Source: Micromonospora orduensis
GTDB taxonomy: Bacteria; Actinomycetota; Actinomycetes; Mycobacteriales; Micromonosporaceae
Direction: 5' to 3'
Length of the DNA stretch: 42,507 nucleotides
Assembly (NCBI RefSeq): GCF_006228125.1
Contig: NZ_VDFY01000183.1
Location: 1 to 42,507, forward strand
Each line of letters starts with the position of its first letter. Position 1 is the stretch's first letter. The notes beneath the pieces are model-generated. The model did not search any database. It saw nothing but the letters and a program-made list of their open reading frames with translations, and was not told the DNA's origin. Below, one piece after another: positions 31,075-39,393 of the stretch. A program made the position numbers and the translations under genes.

Positions 31075-33158
31075 AAGTCTGAAACTCCGATGAGCTTGTC
31101 CAGCCGGATCGGCAGGTCCCGGATCCGGACGCCGGTGGCGTGGAACACCGCGTTGGCGACGGCCGCGGCGGAGCCGACGATGCCGATCTCGCCGATACCC
31201 TTCACCCCGGCCGGGTTCAGCTCGCCGTCGTGCTCGTCCAGCCAGTACGCCTCGATGGACTCCACGTCCGCGCAGCCGGTGATGTGGTACGTCGCCAGGT
31301 CGTGGTTGACCCAGTCGCCGTAGCGTTCGTCGAGCAGACCCTCCTCGTGCAAGGCCATCGACAACCCCATCGTCATGCCCCCGATGAGCTGGCTGCGGGC
31401 CGTCGTCGGATTGACCACCCGGCCCGCCGCGAACACCCCGAGCATCCGGTTGAGCCGTACCTCGCCGGTGGTCGCGTCCACCCGGACCTCGGCGAACTGC
31501 GCCCCGTACGCGTACCGGGGCAGGTCGGGCTGTCCGCCGACCTCCTCGGAGGTGTCCGCCCCGGCGCTCACCTCGGCCTCCGTCGGCACGCCGTCGCGCA
31601 GCTTCCCGCGCAGCGCCTGGCAGGCGCGGATCACCGCCCAGCTCCAACTCGCGGTGCCCATCGAACCGCCGGCCACCGGGGCGTTCGGCAGATCGCTGTC
31701 GCCGATGCTGATCTCGACCCGTTCCGGCGGCACCCCCAGCGCGTCGGCGGCCACCTGCCACAGCGCCGTCCGGGCGCCGGTGCCGATGTCGGTGGCGTTG
31801 ATCCGGACGTGGAAACCGCCGTCGGGCCTCGCGGTCGCCGTCGCCGAGGACGGCCTGGCGCGGGCCGGGTGGCTCGACCCGGCCACGCCGGACCCGACGA
31901 GCCAGCGCCCGTCGCGCCGCGCCCGGGGCGCGGGGTCGCGGTCGGCCCACCCGAATCGCTGGGCGCCCTCCCGCAGGCAGGCCGCCAGGTTGCGGCTGGT
32001 GAACGGGCGCCCCTGATCGGGGTCGACAGGCGTGTCGTTGCGGATGCGCAGCTCCACCGGGTCCATGCCGACGGCGACGGCCAGTTCGTCCATCGCCGAC
32101 TCCAGGGCGTACGCCCCGGGGCACCCGCCCGGCGCGCGCATCCAGAACGGCGTCGGTACGTCGAGACGGACCAGCCGGTGGGTGGTGCGGCGGTGCGGCG
32201 CGGCGTACATGCTGCGGGTGTAGACGGCGGTCTGCTCGGCGAACTCCAGAATGGTCGAGGACTGGCTCATCGCGTCGTGGCAGATCGCGGTGAGCCGCCC
32301 GTCGGTGTCGGCCGCGAGGCGGACGCGCTGGATGGTGGGGGTGCGGTAGCCGACCGGCCCGAACAGCTGCTGGCGGGTCAGCGCCAGTTTGACCGGACGG
32401 TCCACGTGCCGGGCGGCGAGGGCGGCCAGCACCACCGCGGCCTTCGCGTACCCCTTGCTGCCGAAGCCGCCGCCGACGTGATCGGTGACCACCCGTACCG
32501 ACTCCCGGGGCAGCTCGAACAACTCGGCCAGCGCCGCCCGCACCGACGACGCGCCCTGGTTGGAGTCGTGCACCAGCAGCCGCCCGTCGTGCCACCGCGC
32601 CGTGGTGGCGTGCGGCTCCATCGGGTTGTTGTGGTACGCCGGCGTCCGGTAGGTGGCGTCCACCCGCACCGGGGCGGCCGCGTACCCGGCGTCGAAGTCC
32701 CCCTCCTCGGTGTCGGTCGGATAGCTGGGGTTGACGTGGTCCGGTTTGTAGAGGCTGGGGTGGTCCTCGGTGAGCACCGTGCTGTGCGGTCCGGCGTCGT
32801 AGTCGATCCGCACCAGCCGGGCGCCCTCCCGGGCCGCCTCCAGGCTGGTGGCCACCACGACGGCGACCAGCTCCCCCCGGTAGTGCACAGTCGGTTCCTG
32901 GAGCAGCCACAGGTCCGCCTCCAGGCCGGGCGCGAGCCGGGGCGCGTTGCCGTGGTGCACCACGGCCAGCACGCCGGGCGACGCGAGCGCCTCCGCCGTG
33001 TCGACCCGCGTGATCCGGCCCCGCACCACGGCCGAGGGCACCGCCCAGCCGTAGGTGACGCCGTCGACCGGGTACTCCACCGCGTACCGGGCCGTGCCGG
33101 TGACCTTCTCCCGTCCCTCCAGGCGGGGGTACGCCCGGCCGACCGCGTCGGTGCTCAC
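31068..33158 (-). CDS. Molybdenum hydroxylase large subunit (PaoC/YagR-like)
   Basis: This 696-residue subunit binds the molybdenum cofactor. It has the xanthine-oxidase-family pattern: REKVTGTARYAVEYPVDGV near the start, the TDHVGGGFGSKGYAK cofactor loop, the MRAPGGCPGAYALES segment, and a late GVKGIGEIGIVG motif whose glutamate is the likely catalytic base. With its partner subunits it should oxidise an aldehyde or aromatic heterocycle. Similarity to E. coli PaoC suggests a molybdopterin-cytosine-dinucleotide cofactor. It starts with GTG (33158), overlapping the FAD subunit stop by 4 nt. Confidence 0.9.
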   Translation of the reverse strand: MSTDAVGRAYPRLEGREKVTGTARYAVEYPVDGVTYGWAVPSAVVRGRITRVDTAEALASPGVLAVVHHGNAPRLAPGLEADLWLLQEPTVHYRGELVAVVVATSLEAAREGARLVRIDYDAGPHSTVLTEDHPSLYKPDHVNPSYPTDTEEGDFDAGYAAAPVRVDATYRTPAYHNNPMEPHATTARWHDGRLLVHDSNQGASSVRAALAELFELPRESVRVVTDHVGGGFGSKGYAKAAVVLAALAARHVDRPVKLALTRQQLFGPVGYRTPTIQRVRLAADTDGRLTAICHDAMSQSSTILEFAEQTAVYTRSMYAAPHRRTTHRLVRLDVPTPFWMRAPGGCPGAYALESAMDELAVAVGMDPVELRIRNDTPVDPDQGRPFTSRNLAACLREGAQRFGWADRDPAPRARRDGRWLVGSGVAGSSHPARARPSSATATARPDGGFHVRINATDIGTGARTALWQVAADALGVPPERVEISIGDSDLPNAPVAGGSMGTASWSWAVIRACQALRGKLRDGVPTEAEVSAGADTSEEVGGQPDLPRYAYGAQFAEVRVDATTGEVRLNRMLGVFAAGRVVNPTTARSQLIGGMTMGLSMALHEEGLLDERYGDWVNHDLATYHITGCADVESIEAYWLDEHDGELNPAGVKGIGEIGIVGSAAAVANAVFHATGVRIRDLPIRLDKLIGVSDLA

Positions 33159-34138
33159 GACGAGGCCAGTTCGGTGAGCACCCGTACGGTGATGGACCGG
33201 GTCAGCGGCAGCTTGAAGCCGTTGTGCCGCAGGGGACGCGCCTCGGTCAGCTCGGCGTCGGCGGCCGCCGCGGCCAGCTCCGCGCTGAACGGTCGACCGC
33301 GCAGCTCCTCCTCGGCCCGGTAGGCCCGCCAGGGCCGGTGGGCCACCGCCCCGTACGCCAGCCGCACGTCGCGGACCACCCCACCGTGCAGGTCCAGCAC
33401 GGCGGCCACCGAGCCGGCGGCGAAGGCGAACGACGCCCGGTCGCGCACCTTGAGGTACGCCGAACGGCGCGCGGCCGGCAACGCCGGCAACCGCACGGCC
33501 GTGATCAGCGCGCCGTGCGCCAGGGTGGTCTCCCGCTCCGGATGCGTGCCGGGTGAGCGGTGCAGGGCGGCCAGCGGGACGTCGCGGGCGCCGTCGGTGT
33601 CGTGCACCTCCACGACCGCGTCCAGCGCGGCGAGGGCCACCGCCAGGTCCGACGGGTGGGTGGCGACGCACTGCTCGGACCAGTCCAGCACCGCCAGGTC
33701 GCGGTTCTGGCCGTGCAGGGCGGCGCACCCGCTGCCCGGGTCGCGTTTGTTGCACGCCTTGCCGGTGTCCTGGAAGTACACGCACCGGGTGCGCTGCAAC
33801 AGGTTGCCGCCTGTGGTGGCCAGGTTGCGCAGCTGCCCGGAGGCGGCGGCGAGCAGGGCGCGGGCCAGCACCGGGTAGTCGCGGCGGACCACCGGGTGGG
33901 CCGCGAGGTCGCTGTTGCGTACCGTCGCGCCGATCCGCAGCCCGCCGTCGGGCAGCTCCTCGACGGTGTCCAGCGGCAGCCGGGTCACGTCCACCAGCAC
34001 GTCGGGGCGCTGCACCCCGAGCTTCATCAGATCGACAAGGTTCGTCCCGCCGGCCAGGTACGCCGCCTGCGGCTCGGCCCCGAGCACGGCGACCGCCTCC
34101 GCCACCTCGGTAGGCCGGTGGTAGCGGAAGGGCCTCAC
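33155..34138 (-). CDS. Molybdenum hydroxylase FAD/4Fe-4S subunit (PaoB-like)
   Basis: This 327-residue subunit binds FAD (AAYLAGGTNLVDLMKLGVQR, then the TTGGNL motif). It also carries four cysteines in the order C119, C129, C138, C157 (RTRCVYFQDTG, ACNKRDPGSGC, EQCVATHPSD), a pattern found in PaoB-type subunits that hold an additional 4Fe-4S cluster. It would pass electrons from the cofactor to FAD and then to an acceptor. The GTG start (34138) overlaps the 2Fe-2S subunit stop by 4 nt. The 4Fe-4S insertion distinguishes it from ordinary xanthine dehydrogenase FAD subunits. Confidence 0.9.
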   Translation of the reverse strand: MRPFRYHRPTEVAEAVAVLGAEPQAAYLAGGTNLVDLMKLGVQRPDVLVDVTRLPLDTVEELPDGGLRIGATVRNSDLAAHPVVRRDYPVLARALLAAASGQLRNLATTGGNLLQRTRCVYFQDTGKACNKRDPGSGCAALHGQNRDLAVLDWSEQCVATHPSDLAVALAALDAVVEVHDTDGARDVPLAALHRSPGTHPERETTLAHGALITAVRLPALPAARRSAYLKVRDRASFAFAAGSVAAVLDLHGGVVRDVRLAYGAVAHRPWRAYRAEEELRGRPFSAELAAAAADAELTEARPLRHNGFKLPLTRSITVRVLTELASS

Positions 34139-34686
34139 CGCGCGGCCGCCGTCGCCCGGACGGCCGCGACGATGTGCGGGTACGCGGCGCAGCGGCACAG
34201 GTTGCCGGCCATCCGTTCGCGGATCTCCGCGTCGGTCAGCTCCGGCGGCGCGGCCAGGTCCTCGGTGACGGCGCTGGGCCAGCCCCGGTCGACCTCGTCG
34301 AGCATCCCCCGGGCGGAGCAGAGCTGCCCGGGGGTGCAGTAGCCGCACTGGAACGCGTCCTGGGCGATGAACGCGGCCTGCAACGGGGACAGCTCGTCCG
34401 GCCCGGCCAGCCCCTCCACGGTGACCACCGACCGACCGTCCAGGGTGACGGTGAAGATCAGGCAGCTCTTCACCCGGCGTCCGTCGAGCAGGACGGTGCA
34501 GGAGCCGCACTGGCCGTGGTCGCAGCCCTTCTTCGCCCCGGTCAGGTCGAGGTGCTCGCGCAGCGCGTCGAGCAGTGTGGTGCGGTTGTCAAGCGTCACC
34601 TCGCGGGGGACGCCGTTGACGTCGAACGCCACCCGGGACGAGTGCCGCTCGTCGGTGGTCGTAGCGTTCTCCGGTCCAGCCTGCAC
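34135..34686 (-). CDS. Molybdenum hydroxylase 2Fe-2S subunit (PaoA-like)
   Basis: This 183-residue subunit has two iron-sulfur motifs: C55, C60, C63, C75 (GCDHGQCGSC and SCL), and C114, C117, C164, C166 (CGYC and CRC). It supplies the two 2Fe-2S clusters that link the molybdenum centre and FAD. The N-terminal 20 residues do not contain a twin-arginine signal, in contrast with E. coli PaoA, so the enzyme is probably cytoplasmic. The start is GTG at 34686. It is the promoter-proximal gene of the three-subunit operon. Confidence 0.9.
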   Translation of the reverse strand: MQAGPENATTTDERHSSRVAFDVNGVPREVTLDNRTTLLDALREHLDLTGAKKGCDHGQCGSCTVLLDGRRVKSCLIFTVTLDGRSVVTVEGLAGPDELSPLQAAFIAQDAFQCGYCTPGQLCSARGMLDEVDRGWPSAVTEDLAAPPELTDAEIRERMAGNLCRCAAYPHIVAAVRATAAAR

Positions 34687-34758
34687 CGGCCCAGACTAGC
34701 TTTGTCGGTATATCTCGGGGCGAATAACGCAGAGCAGTCCGTACGGGAGGTGAGGCCG

Positions 34759-35340
34759 GTGACCGCCGGACTGCTGCTGGCCGCCGGCGCCGGACGGCGG
34801 TACGGCCGCCCGAAGGCCCTCGTGGAGTTCGACGGCGAGCCCCTGGTACGGCGGGCCGTCCGGCTGCTGGACGACGGCGGCTGCGCGCCCGTGCACGTGG
34901 TGCTCGGCGCGGGCGCCGACGAGCTGCCCGACCTGCCCGGCGCGGTGTCGGTACGGCACGACGGCTGGCCCGAAGGGCTCGGCTCGTCGCTGCGCCGGGG
35001 CCTGGCCTCGCTGGGCGCCGACGTGCCGGCCGCGGTCGTGGCCCTGGTCGACCAGCCGCTGCTCAGCCCGGTCGCGGTGCGCCGGGTGCGGGCGGCCCAC
35101 GCCGACGGGGCGGTCGTCGCGGTCGCCACCTACGCCGGCCGGCCGGGGCACCCGGTCCTGCTCGGACGGCAGACCTGGCCGCTGCTGGACCGGTACGCCG
35201 TCGGTGACCGGGGTGCCCGCGACCTGCTACGCGACCGTCCGGACCTGGTGGTCGAGGTGCCCTGCGACGACGTCGGCTCCCCGGTCGACGTGGACACACC
35301 GGCCGACCTGCTCCGGCTACGGGCCCTCAGCGGCGGGTGA
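34759..35340 (+). CDS. mocA: Molybdenum cofactor cytidylyltransferase-like protein (MocA-type)
   Basis: This 193-residue protein has the MobA/MocA signature GLLLAAGAGRRYGRPKAL at its N-terminus, an acidic ALVDQPLLSP motif for metal, and the late DVDTPADLL. MocA attaches CMP to molybdopterin to form the cytosine-dinucleotide cofactor, which the PaoABC-like enzyme next door is expected to need. It is divergent from that operon. The GTG at 34759 lies 8 nt after GGGAGG; an in-frame GTG at 34750 is too close. MobA (guanylyltransferase) or a related nucleotidyltransferase is less likely because of the neighbours. Confidence 0.85.
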   Translation: MTAGLLLAAGAGRRYGRPKALVEFDGEPLVRRAVRLLDDGGCAPVHVVLGAGADELPDLPGAVSVRHDGWPEGLGSSLRRGLASLGADVPAAVVALVDQPLLSPVAVRRVRAAHADGAVVAVATYAGRPGHPVLLGRQTWPLLDRYAVGDRGARDLLRDRPDLVVEVPCDDVGSPVDVDTPADLLRLRALSGG

Positions 35341-35997
35341 GCCAGCGGGGCAGCCCCTCGCTGGTCACCGCGTGATACGTGATCATGACGATGACACCGA
35401 TCAGGCCGAGCAGCGGGTCGACGAACCAGCCGAGCAGGCCGCTGAGCCCGTACAGCACCAGCCCGGTGACCGGTCGCAGGCGCTGCCTGCGCACGTAGTC
35501 GGGGGCGATCCGGCGGTGCAGCAGCGCCGGGTGACGGTGCAGATAGCTGAAGAACACCAGCCAGGGGGCCGACATCACCGCGGCGCTCAGCGCGTACAGG
35601 GCGACGGCCGCGCGCTGGTCGTCGGTGTCGCCGTGGGTGAACGCCGACGCCAGCACCGCCGTCGGAAACGGAATGATCACCACGCCGAAGAGGACGCCGA
35701 AATTGATCCAGCTCAGCGTGAGGGTGGTGCCGCGAGGATCAGCCGCAGTAGGGCGTGGTGGTTGAGCCAGAGCACCCCGACGTAGACGAAGGACACCACG
35801 AAGGCCAGGTACGAGGCGCCCTCGCCGAGCAGGCCGCTCAGCAGCTCGCCCTCGTGGTACTCGGGCACCCGCAGATCGATGACCAGCAACGTGATGACGA
35901 TGGCGAAGACGCCGTCGCTGAAGGCAGTCATCCGGTCGGTGCCGGACACCCGTGTCCCGGCGGCGGGTGGCTCGACCTCGTCGGGTGCTGCGGACAT
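35327..35997 (-). pseudogene. TMEM175-type potassium-channel homologue, frameshifted
   Basis: Two adjacent frames encode one protein. The first (35713-35997) has the TMEM175/DUF1211 start (RMTAFSDGVFAIVITLLVID) and ends after WLNHHALLRLILAAPPSR. The second continues with TLTLSWINFGVLFGVVIIPF and goes on to the stop at 35327, with the PFPTAVLAS motif and more membrane helices. A single missing base near 35720-35727 would account for it. TMEM175 homologues are K+ channels with the F-S-D motif in the pore-lining helix. Either the gene is inactivated or the base is a sequencing error. Its 3' end overlaps the mocA end by 14 nt. Confidence 0.8.
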
Positions 35998-36058
35998 TGC
36001 CGCAGGCTAGCCACCGCGCGCGGTGGTCGGCGGTGTTTTGTCCGATCCGGACGGGAAC

Positions 36059-36084
36059 GGCCGCCCGGGTCACCCCGGGCGGCC
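36059..36084 (-). terminator. Terminator hairpin after the GH1 gene
   Basis: GGCCGCCCGGG (36059-36069) pairs with CCCGGGCGGCC (36074-36084) around a 4-nt loop. It lies 17 nt beyond the stop codon of the GH1 gene at 36102 and ends the sugar-uptake operon. Confidence 0.7.
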
Positions 36085-36101
36085 GGCCGAACGGCCCCGT
36101 C

Positions 36102-37511
36102 TCACGCCACCGGCGCGGCCGTCCCGGTCGTCCGGGCGAGAGCCTGGTGGGCGCGGATCAGCTCGGCGTAGCGCAGAGCACTGGCCTTCACCGTCCGGCG
36201 CTGCGTGGCGTAGTCGACGTGCACCAGCCCGAAGCGCTTGTCGTAGCCGTACGCCCACTCGAAGTTGTCCAGCAGCGACCAGACGAAGTAGCCGTCCAGC
36301 GGCACGCCCTTCGCCACCGCCGCCGCGCAGGCCGCCAGGTGCTGCTCCAGGTGGTCGGTGCGTTCCTTGTCCTGCACGGTGCCGTCCGCGGTGACCTCGT
36401 CCGGCCACGCCGAACCGCTCTCGGTGACGATGATCCGGCCCGGCCGGTACTCCTCGTGCACGTCGACAAGCAGCCGCTCCAGACCCGCCGGATACACCTC
36501 CCAGCCCATCGCGGTCTCCACCGAGCCGGGCACCGGCACCTGCCTGGCGTACGGCGCCGCGCCGGTCGGGTCGTCCACGACGAGCTGACGGAAGTAGTAG
36601 TTCACGCCGAGGAAGTCGGTGGGCGTGGCGATCACCGCCAGGTCGTCACCGCGTACCGGCGGCTCGACCCCGTACGTGGCGACCATGTCGGCGGGGTAGC
36701 CGCGCCCGTGGATCGGGTCCAGCCACCACCGGTTGACGTGCCCGTCGGCCCGGCGGGCCGCCGCGACGTCCTCGGGGCGGTCGGTGGCCGCCTCGATCGG
36801 GCTGAGGTTGAGCACCAGGCCCACCGAGGCCGGGCGGGCGGCGTTGGCGCGGATCGCCTGGGTGGCCAGGCCGTGCCCGAGCAGCACGTGGTGCGAGGTG
36901 TGCACCGCGCGGGTCAGGTCCCGCTCGCCGGGGGCCATGTTCCCCTCCAGATGCCCGATCCAGGACACGCAGAGCGGCTCGTTGACCGTGCACCAGTCGG
37001 CCACCCGGTCGCCGAGGCGGCCGGCGACCACTGCGGCGTAGTCGGCGAACGCCTCGGCGGTGGCCCGCTCCGGCCAGCCACCCCGATCCTGCAGGACCTG
37101 CGGCAGGTCCCAGTGGTAGAGGGTGACGAACGGCCGGATCCCGTCGGCGAGCAGCGTGTCGACGAGCCGGTCGTAGAAGTCCAGCCCGGCGGGGTTGACC
37201 CGCCCGACGCCGTCTGGCATCACCCGGGGCCACGCCACCGAGAACCGGTACGCGTCCACGCCGAGCCGACGCAGCAGCGCCAGGTCCTCCGGCCACCGGT
37301 GGTAGTGGTCGCACGCCACCGCGCCGGTGTCGCCGTTGTCGACCTTGCCGGGGGTCGCCGAGAAGGTGTCCCAGATGGACGGCGACCGACCGTCGACGTC
37401 GATGGCCCCCTCGATCTGGTACGCCGCGGTGGCCACGCCCCAGAGGAAGTCGGGTGGCAGCTTGGACAGGTCGGGCACGGGACGGTTCTCCTCTGGGGTT
37501 GGATGGCTCAC
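36102..37511 (-). CDS. GH1 beta-glucosidase
   Basis: This 469-residue cytoplasmic enzyme of the GH1 family has an acid/base E178 in TVNEPL and nucleophile E364 in IIVTESGSAW. The DFLWGVATAAYQIEGA N-terminus is standard. GH1 enzymes hydrolyse beta-linked disaccharides such as cellobiose, with retention. The usual nucleophile motif T-E-N-G is T-E-S-G here, a variant I expect to be tolerated in actinobacteria. It is the last gene of the ABC importer operon and overlaps the upstream permease stop (37508) by 4 nt, so it should act on the imported sugar. The likely substrate is a beta-glucoside, inferred from GH1 plus importer. Confidence 0.92.
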   Translation of the reverse strand: MSHPTPEENRPVPDLSKLPPDFLWGVATAAYQIEGAIDVDGRSPSIWDTFSATPGKVDNGDTGAVACDHYHRWPEDLALLRRLGVDAYRFSVAWPRVMPDGVGRVNPAGLDFYDRLVDTLLADGIRPFVTLYHWDLPQVLQDRGGWPERATAEAFADYAAVVAGRLGDRVADWCTVNEPLCVSWIGHLEGNMAPGERDLTRAVHTSHHVLLGHGLATQAIRANAARPASVGLVLNLSPIEAATDRPEDVAAARRADGHVNRWWLDPIHGRGYPADMVATYGVEPPVRGDDLAVIATPTDFLGVNYYFRQLVVDDPTGAAPYARQVPVPGSVETAMGWEVYPAGLERLLVDVHEEYRPGRIIVTESGSAWPDEVTADGTVQDKERTDHLEQHLAACAAAVAKGVPLDGYFVWSLLDNFEWAYGYDKRFGLVHVDYATQRRTVKASALRYAELIRAHQALARTTGTAAPVA

Positions 37512-38347
37512 TTGACCGCGCCGGCGGTGAGGCCGGCGACGAAGTACCGCTGAAGGGCCAGGAAGCCGACGACGACCGGGATGCTGACCACCAGCGAGGC
37601 GGCCATGATCTGGTTCCAGTAGACGTTGAACTGGGTGGAGTAGCCCTGCAGGCCCACGGCCAGGGTGCGGCTGCCCTCGTCGGTCATCACCGACGCGAAG
37701 AGCACCTCACCCCAGGCGGTCATGAACGCGTACACGGTGACCGCGACGACGCCCGGGACGGCGGCGGGCAGGATGACCTGGAACAGGGTGCGCAGCGGAC
37801 CGGCCCCGTCGACCTGGGCCGCCTCGTCCAGCCCACGAGGGATCGAGTCGAAGTAGCCGACAAGCATCCAGATCGAGAACGGCAACGAGAAGGTCAGGTA
37901 CGTGATCACCAGGCCGGTGCGGCTGGCGTACAGCTCGATGCCTGTGGCGTTGCCCAGGTTGACGTAGATGAGGAACAGCGGCAGCAGGAACAGGATGCCG
38001 GGGAACATCTGGGTGGACAGCACCGTCACCGAGAAGACTCCCCGGCCCCGGAACCGGTACCGGCTGACCGCGAACGCGGCGAAGATGGCCACCGCCACCG
38101 AGCAGACCGCCGCGATGCTCGACACCACGAGGCTGTTCACCAGGTACCGGGCCAGCGGCACGGTGCTCCACATGTCGACGAACGGTTGCAGGGTGGGCCG
38201 GCTGGGCCACCAGGTGAAGCCGTTCTGCACGTCCTGCAACGGCTTCGCCGCCGAGGTGACCATCACGTAGAGCGGGATGACGACGAAGAGGGTGAGCAGG
38301 GTCAGCACGATGCGCCGGCCCCAGCGCTCGCCGGCGGTCTCACGCAT
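37508..38347 (-). CDS. Sugar ABC transporter permease (MalG/CebG-like)
   Basis: This 279-residue permease has six predicted membrane helices and the carbohydrate-uptake EAA loop (LDEAAQVDGAGPLRTLFQVI, then LP). It pairs with the 38340-39323 permease to form the channel and must be powered by a shared MsiK-type ATPase, since no ATP-binding gene is in the operon. It overlaps the GH1 start by 4 nt and the next permease end by 8 nt. Substrate specificity comes from the binding protein. Confidence 0.92.
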   Translation of the reverse strand: MRETAGERWGRRIVLTLLTLFVVIPLYVMVTSAAKPLQDVQNGFTWWPSRPTLQPFVDMWSTVPLARYLVNSLVVSSIAAVCSVAVAIFAAFAVSRYRFRGRGVFSVTVLSTQMFPGILFLLPLFLIYVNLGNATGIELYASRTGLVITYLTFSLPFSIWMLVGYFDSIPRGLDEAAQVDGAGPLRTLFQVILPAAVPGVVAVTVYAFMTAWGEVLFASVMTDEGSRTLAVGLQGYSTQFNVYWNQIMAASLVVSIPVVVGFLALQRYFVAGLTAGAVK

Positions 38348-39323
38348 GGTCGTCCCTCCGACGGTTGGTGATCAGCAGGTACACGGCCGAGACGACAAGC
38401 AGGAACAGCAGCAGCGCCACGGACATCGCCGAGCCGGAGCCGAAGTCCCAGGTCTTGAAGGAGCTGCGGTAGATGTGGATGGAGATCAGGTCGGCCTGCT
38501 CCGGGGCGGAGCCGCCGAACAGCACGAACGGCGTGTTGAAGTCGTTGAACGTCCACAGGAACAGCACCAGCAGCAGCACCAGGTTCACCGGCCGCAGCAT
38601 CGGCAGGGTGACCGAGCGCAGTCGACGCCAGAACCCGGCGCCGTCGATCGCGGCGGCCTCGTACAGCTCGCCCGGCACGTTCTGCAGGCCGGCCATCAGG
38701 CACAGGAACGCGAACGGCCAGTTGCGCCACACCGACACCACAAGCAGCGACCAGAAGCTGTTGTCGCCGATCAACCAGAACGGCCGCTCGTTCAGCAGCC
38801 CGAGCTGGTCGACGAGGACGTGGTTGACCAGGCCGGTGTCGCGTTGCAGCAGGAAGCTCCAGGTGATGACGGCGGCGTAGACCGGCAGCGCGTACGGGGT
38901 GAGGAACAGCGCCCGCAGCAGGGCCCGCCCCCGGAACGGCCGTTGCAGCACCACCGCCGCCGAGATGCCGAGCAGCCAGGCGAACCCGACCGAGAGCAGG
39001 CTGTACGCCAGGGTGATCCAGAACGAGTGCAGCAGTTCCTTGCCGGCGGCGCTGTTGATGTCGAGCGTCGCCCGGTAGTTCTCCCACCCGACGAAGGGTG
39101 CTGTGGACCAGTCGCGGATGTGGAACTGGGTCAGCTCCAGCAGGCTCATCCAGACCCCGACCACCATCGGGATCACGTGGACGGCGAGTTCCAGCACGAT
39201 GGCCGGTGCGAGCAGCAGGTACGGCAGGAGTGGGCCGCGGGGCCGGCGGGCCGGCTCCCGGGCGGGCGTCCCGGCCCGGGGTTCGCGCCGGCCGGCGTCC
39301 GGCGCGGTGGTGCTGGTTGCCAT
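38340..39323 (-). CDS. Sugar ABC transporter permease (MalF/CebF-like)
   Basis: This 327-residue permease has a cytoplasmic N-terminus rich in Arg and Pro, about six membrane helices, and the EAA loop (YEAAAIDGAGFWRRLRSVTL, then PM). It is the MalF-type partner of the 279-residue permease. The ATG at 39323 lies 70 nt downstream of the binding-protein stop, and a strong 17-bp hairpin lies in this gap (39342-39380). That hairpin probably lowers permease expression relative to the binding protein. Confidence 0.92.
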   Translation of the reverse strand: MATSTTAPDAGRREPRAGTPAREPARRPRGPLLPYLLLAPAIVLELAVHVIPMVVGVWMSLLELTQFHIRDWSTAPFVGWENYRATLDINSAAGKELLHSFWITLAYSLLSVGFAWLLGISAAVVLQRPFRGRALLRALFLTPYALPVYAAVITWSFLLQRDTGLVNHVLVDQLGLLNERPFWLIGDNSFWSLLVVSVWRNWPFAFLCLMAGLQNVPGELYEAAAIDGAGFWRRLRSVTLPMLRPVNLVLLLVLFLWTFNDFNTPFVLFGGSAPEQADLISIHIYRSSFKTWDFGSGSAMSVALLLFLLVVSAVYLLITNRRRDDHA

Positions 39324-39341
39324 CAGGGTCCTCTCGGAGGC

Positions 39342-39380
39342 GGTGGCCGTGGTCGGGCTCGACGCCCGACCACGGCCACC
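39342..39380 (-). promoter_or_regulatory. Long hairpin between binding-protein and permease genes
   Basis: GGTGGCCGTGGTCGGGC (39342-39358) pairs perfectly with GCCCGACCACGGCCACC (39364-39380) around TCGAC: a 17-bp stem. It starts 14 nt past the stop of the binding-protein gene and ends 19 nt before the permease start. It is expected to act as an attenuator or a 3' mRNA stabiliser, giving excess binding protein as in mal operons. Confidence 0.75.
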
Positions 39381-39393
39381 GGCGACGCGTGGG

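Noticed and set aside
31140..33323. 727-codon plus-strand frame
   Set aside because: It is antisense to the molybdenum hydroxylase large subunit, which has clear cofactor motifs.
35700..35745. Programmed -1 frameshift in the TMEM175 gene
   Set aside because: No X-XXY-YYZ slippery heptamer and no convincing downstream stimulatory structure were seen at the junction.
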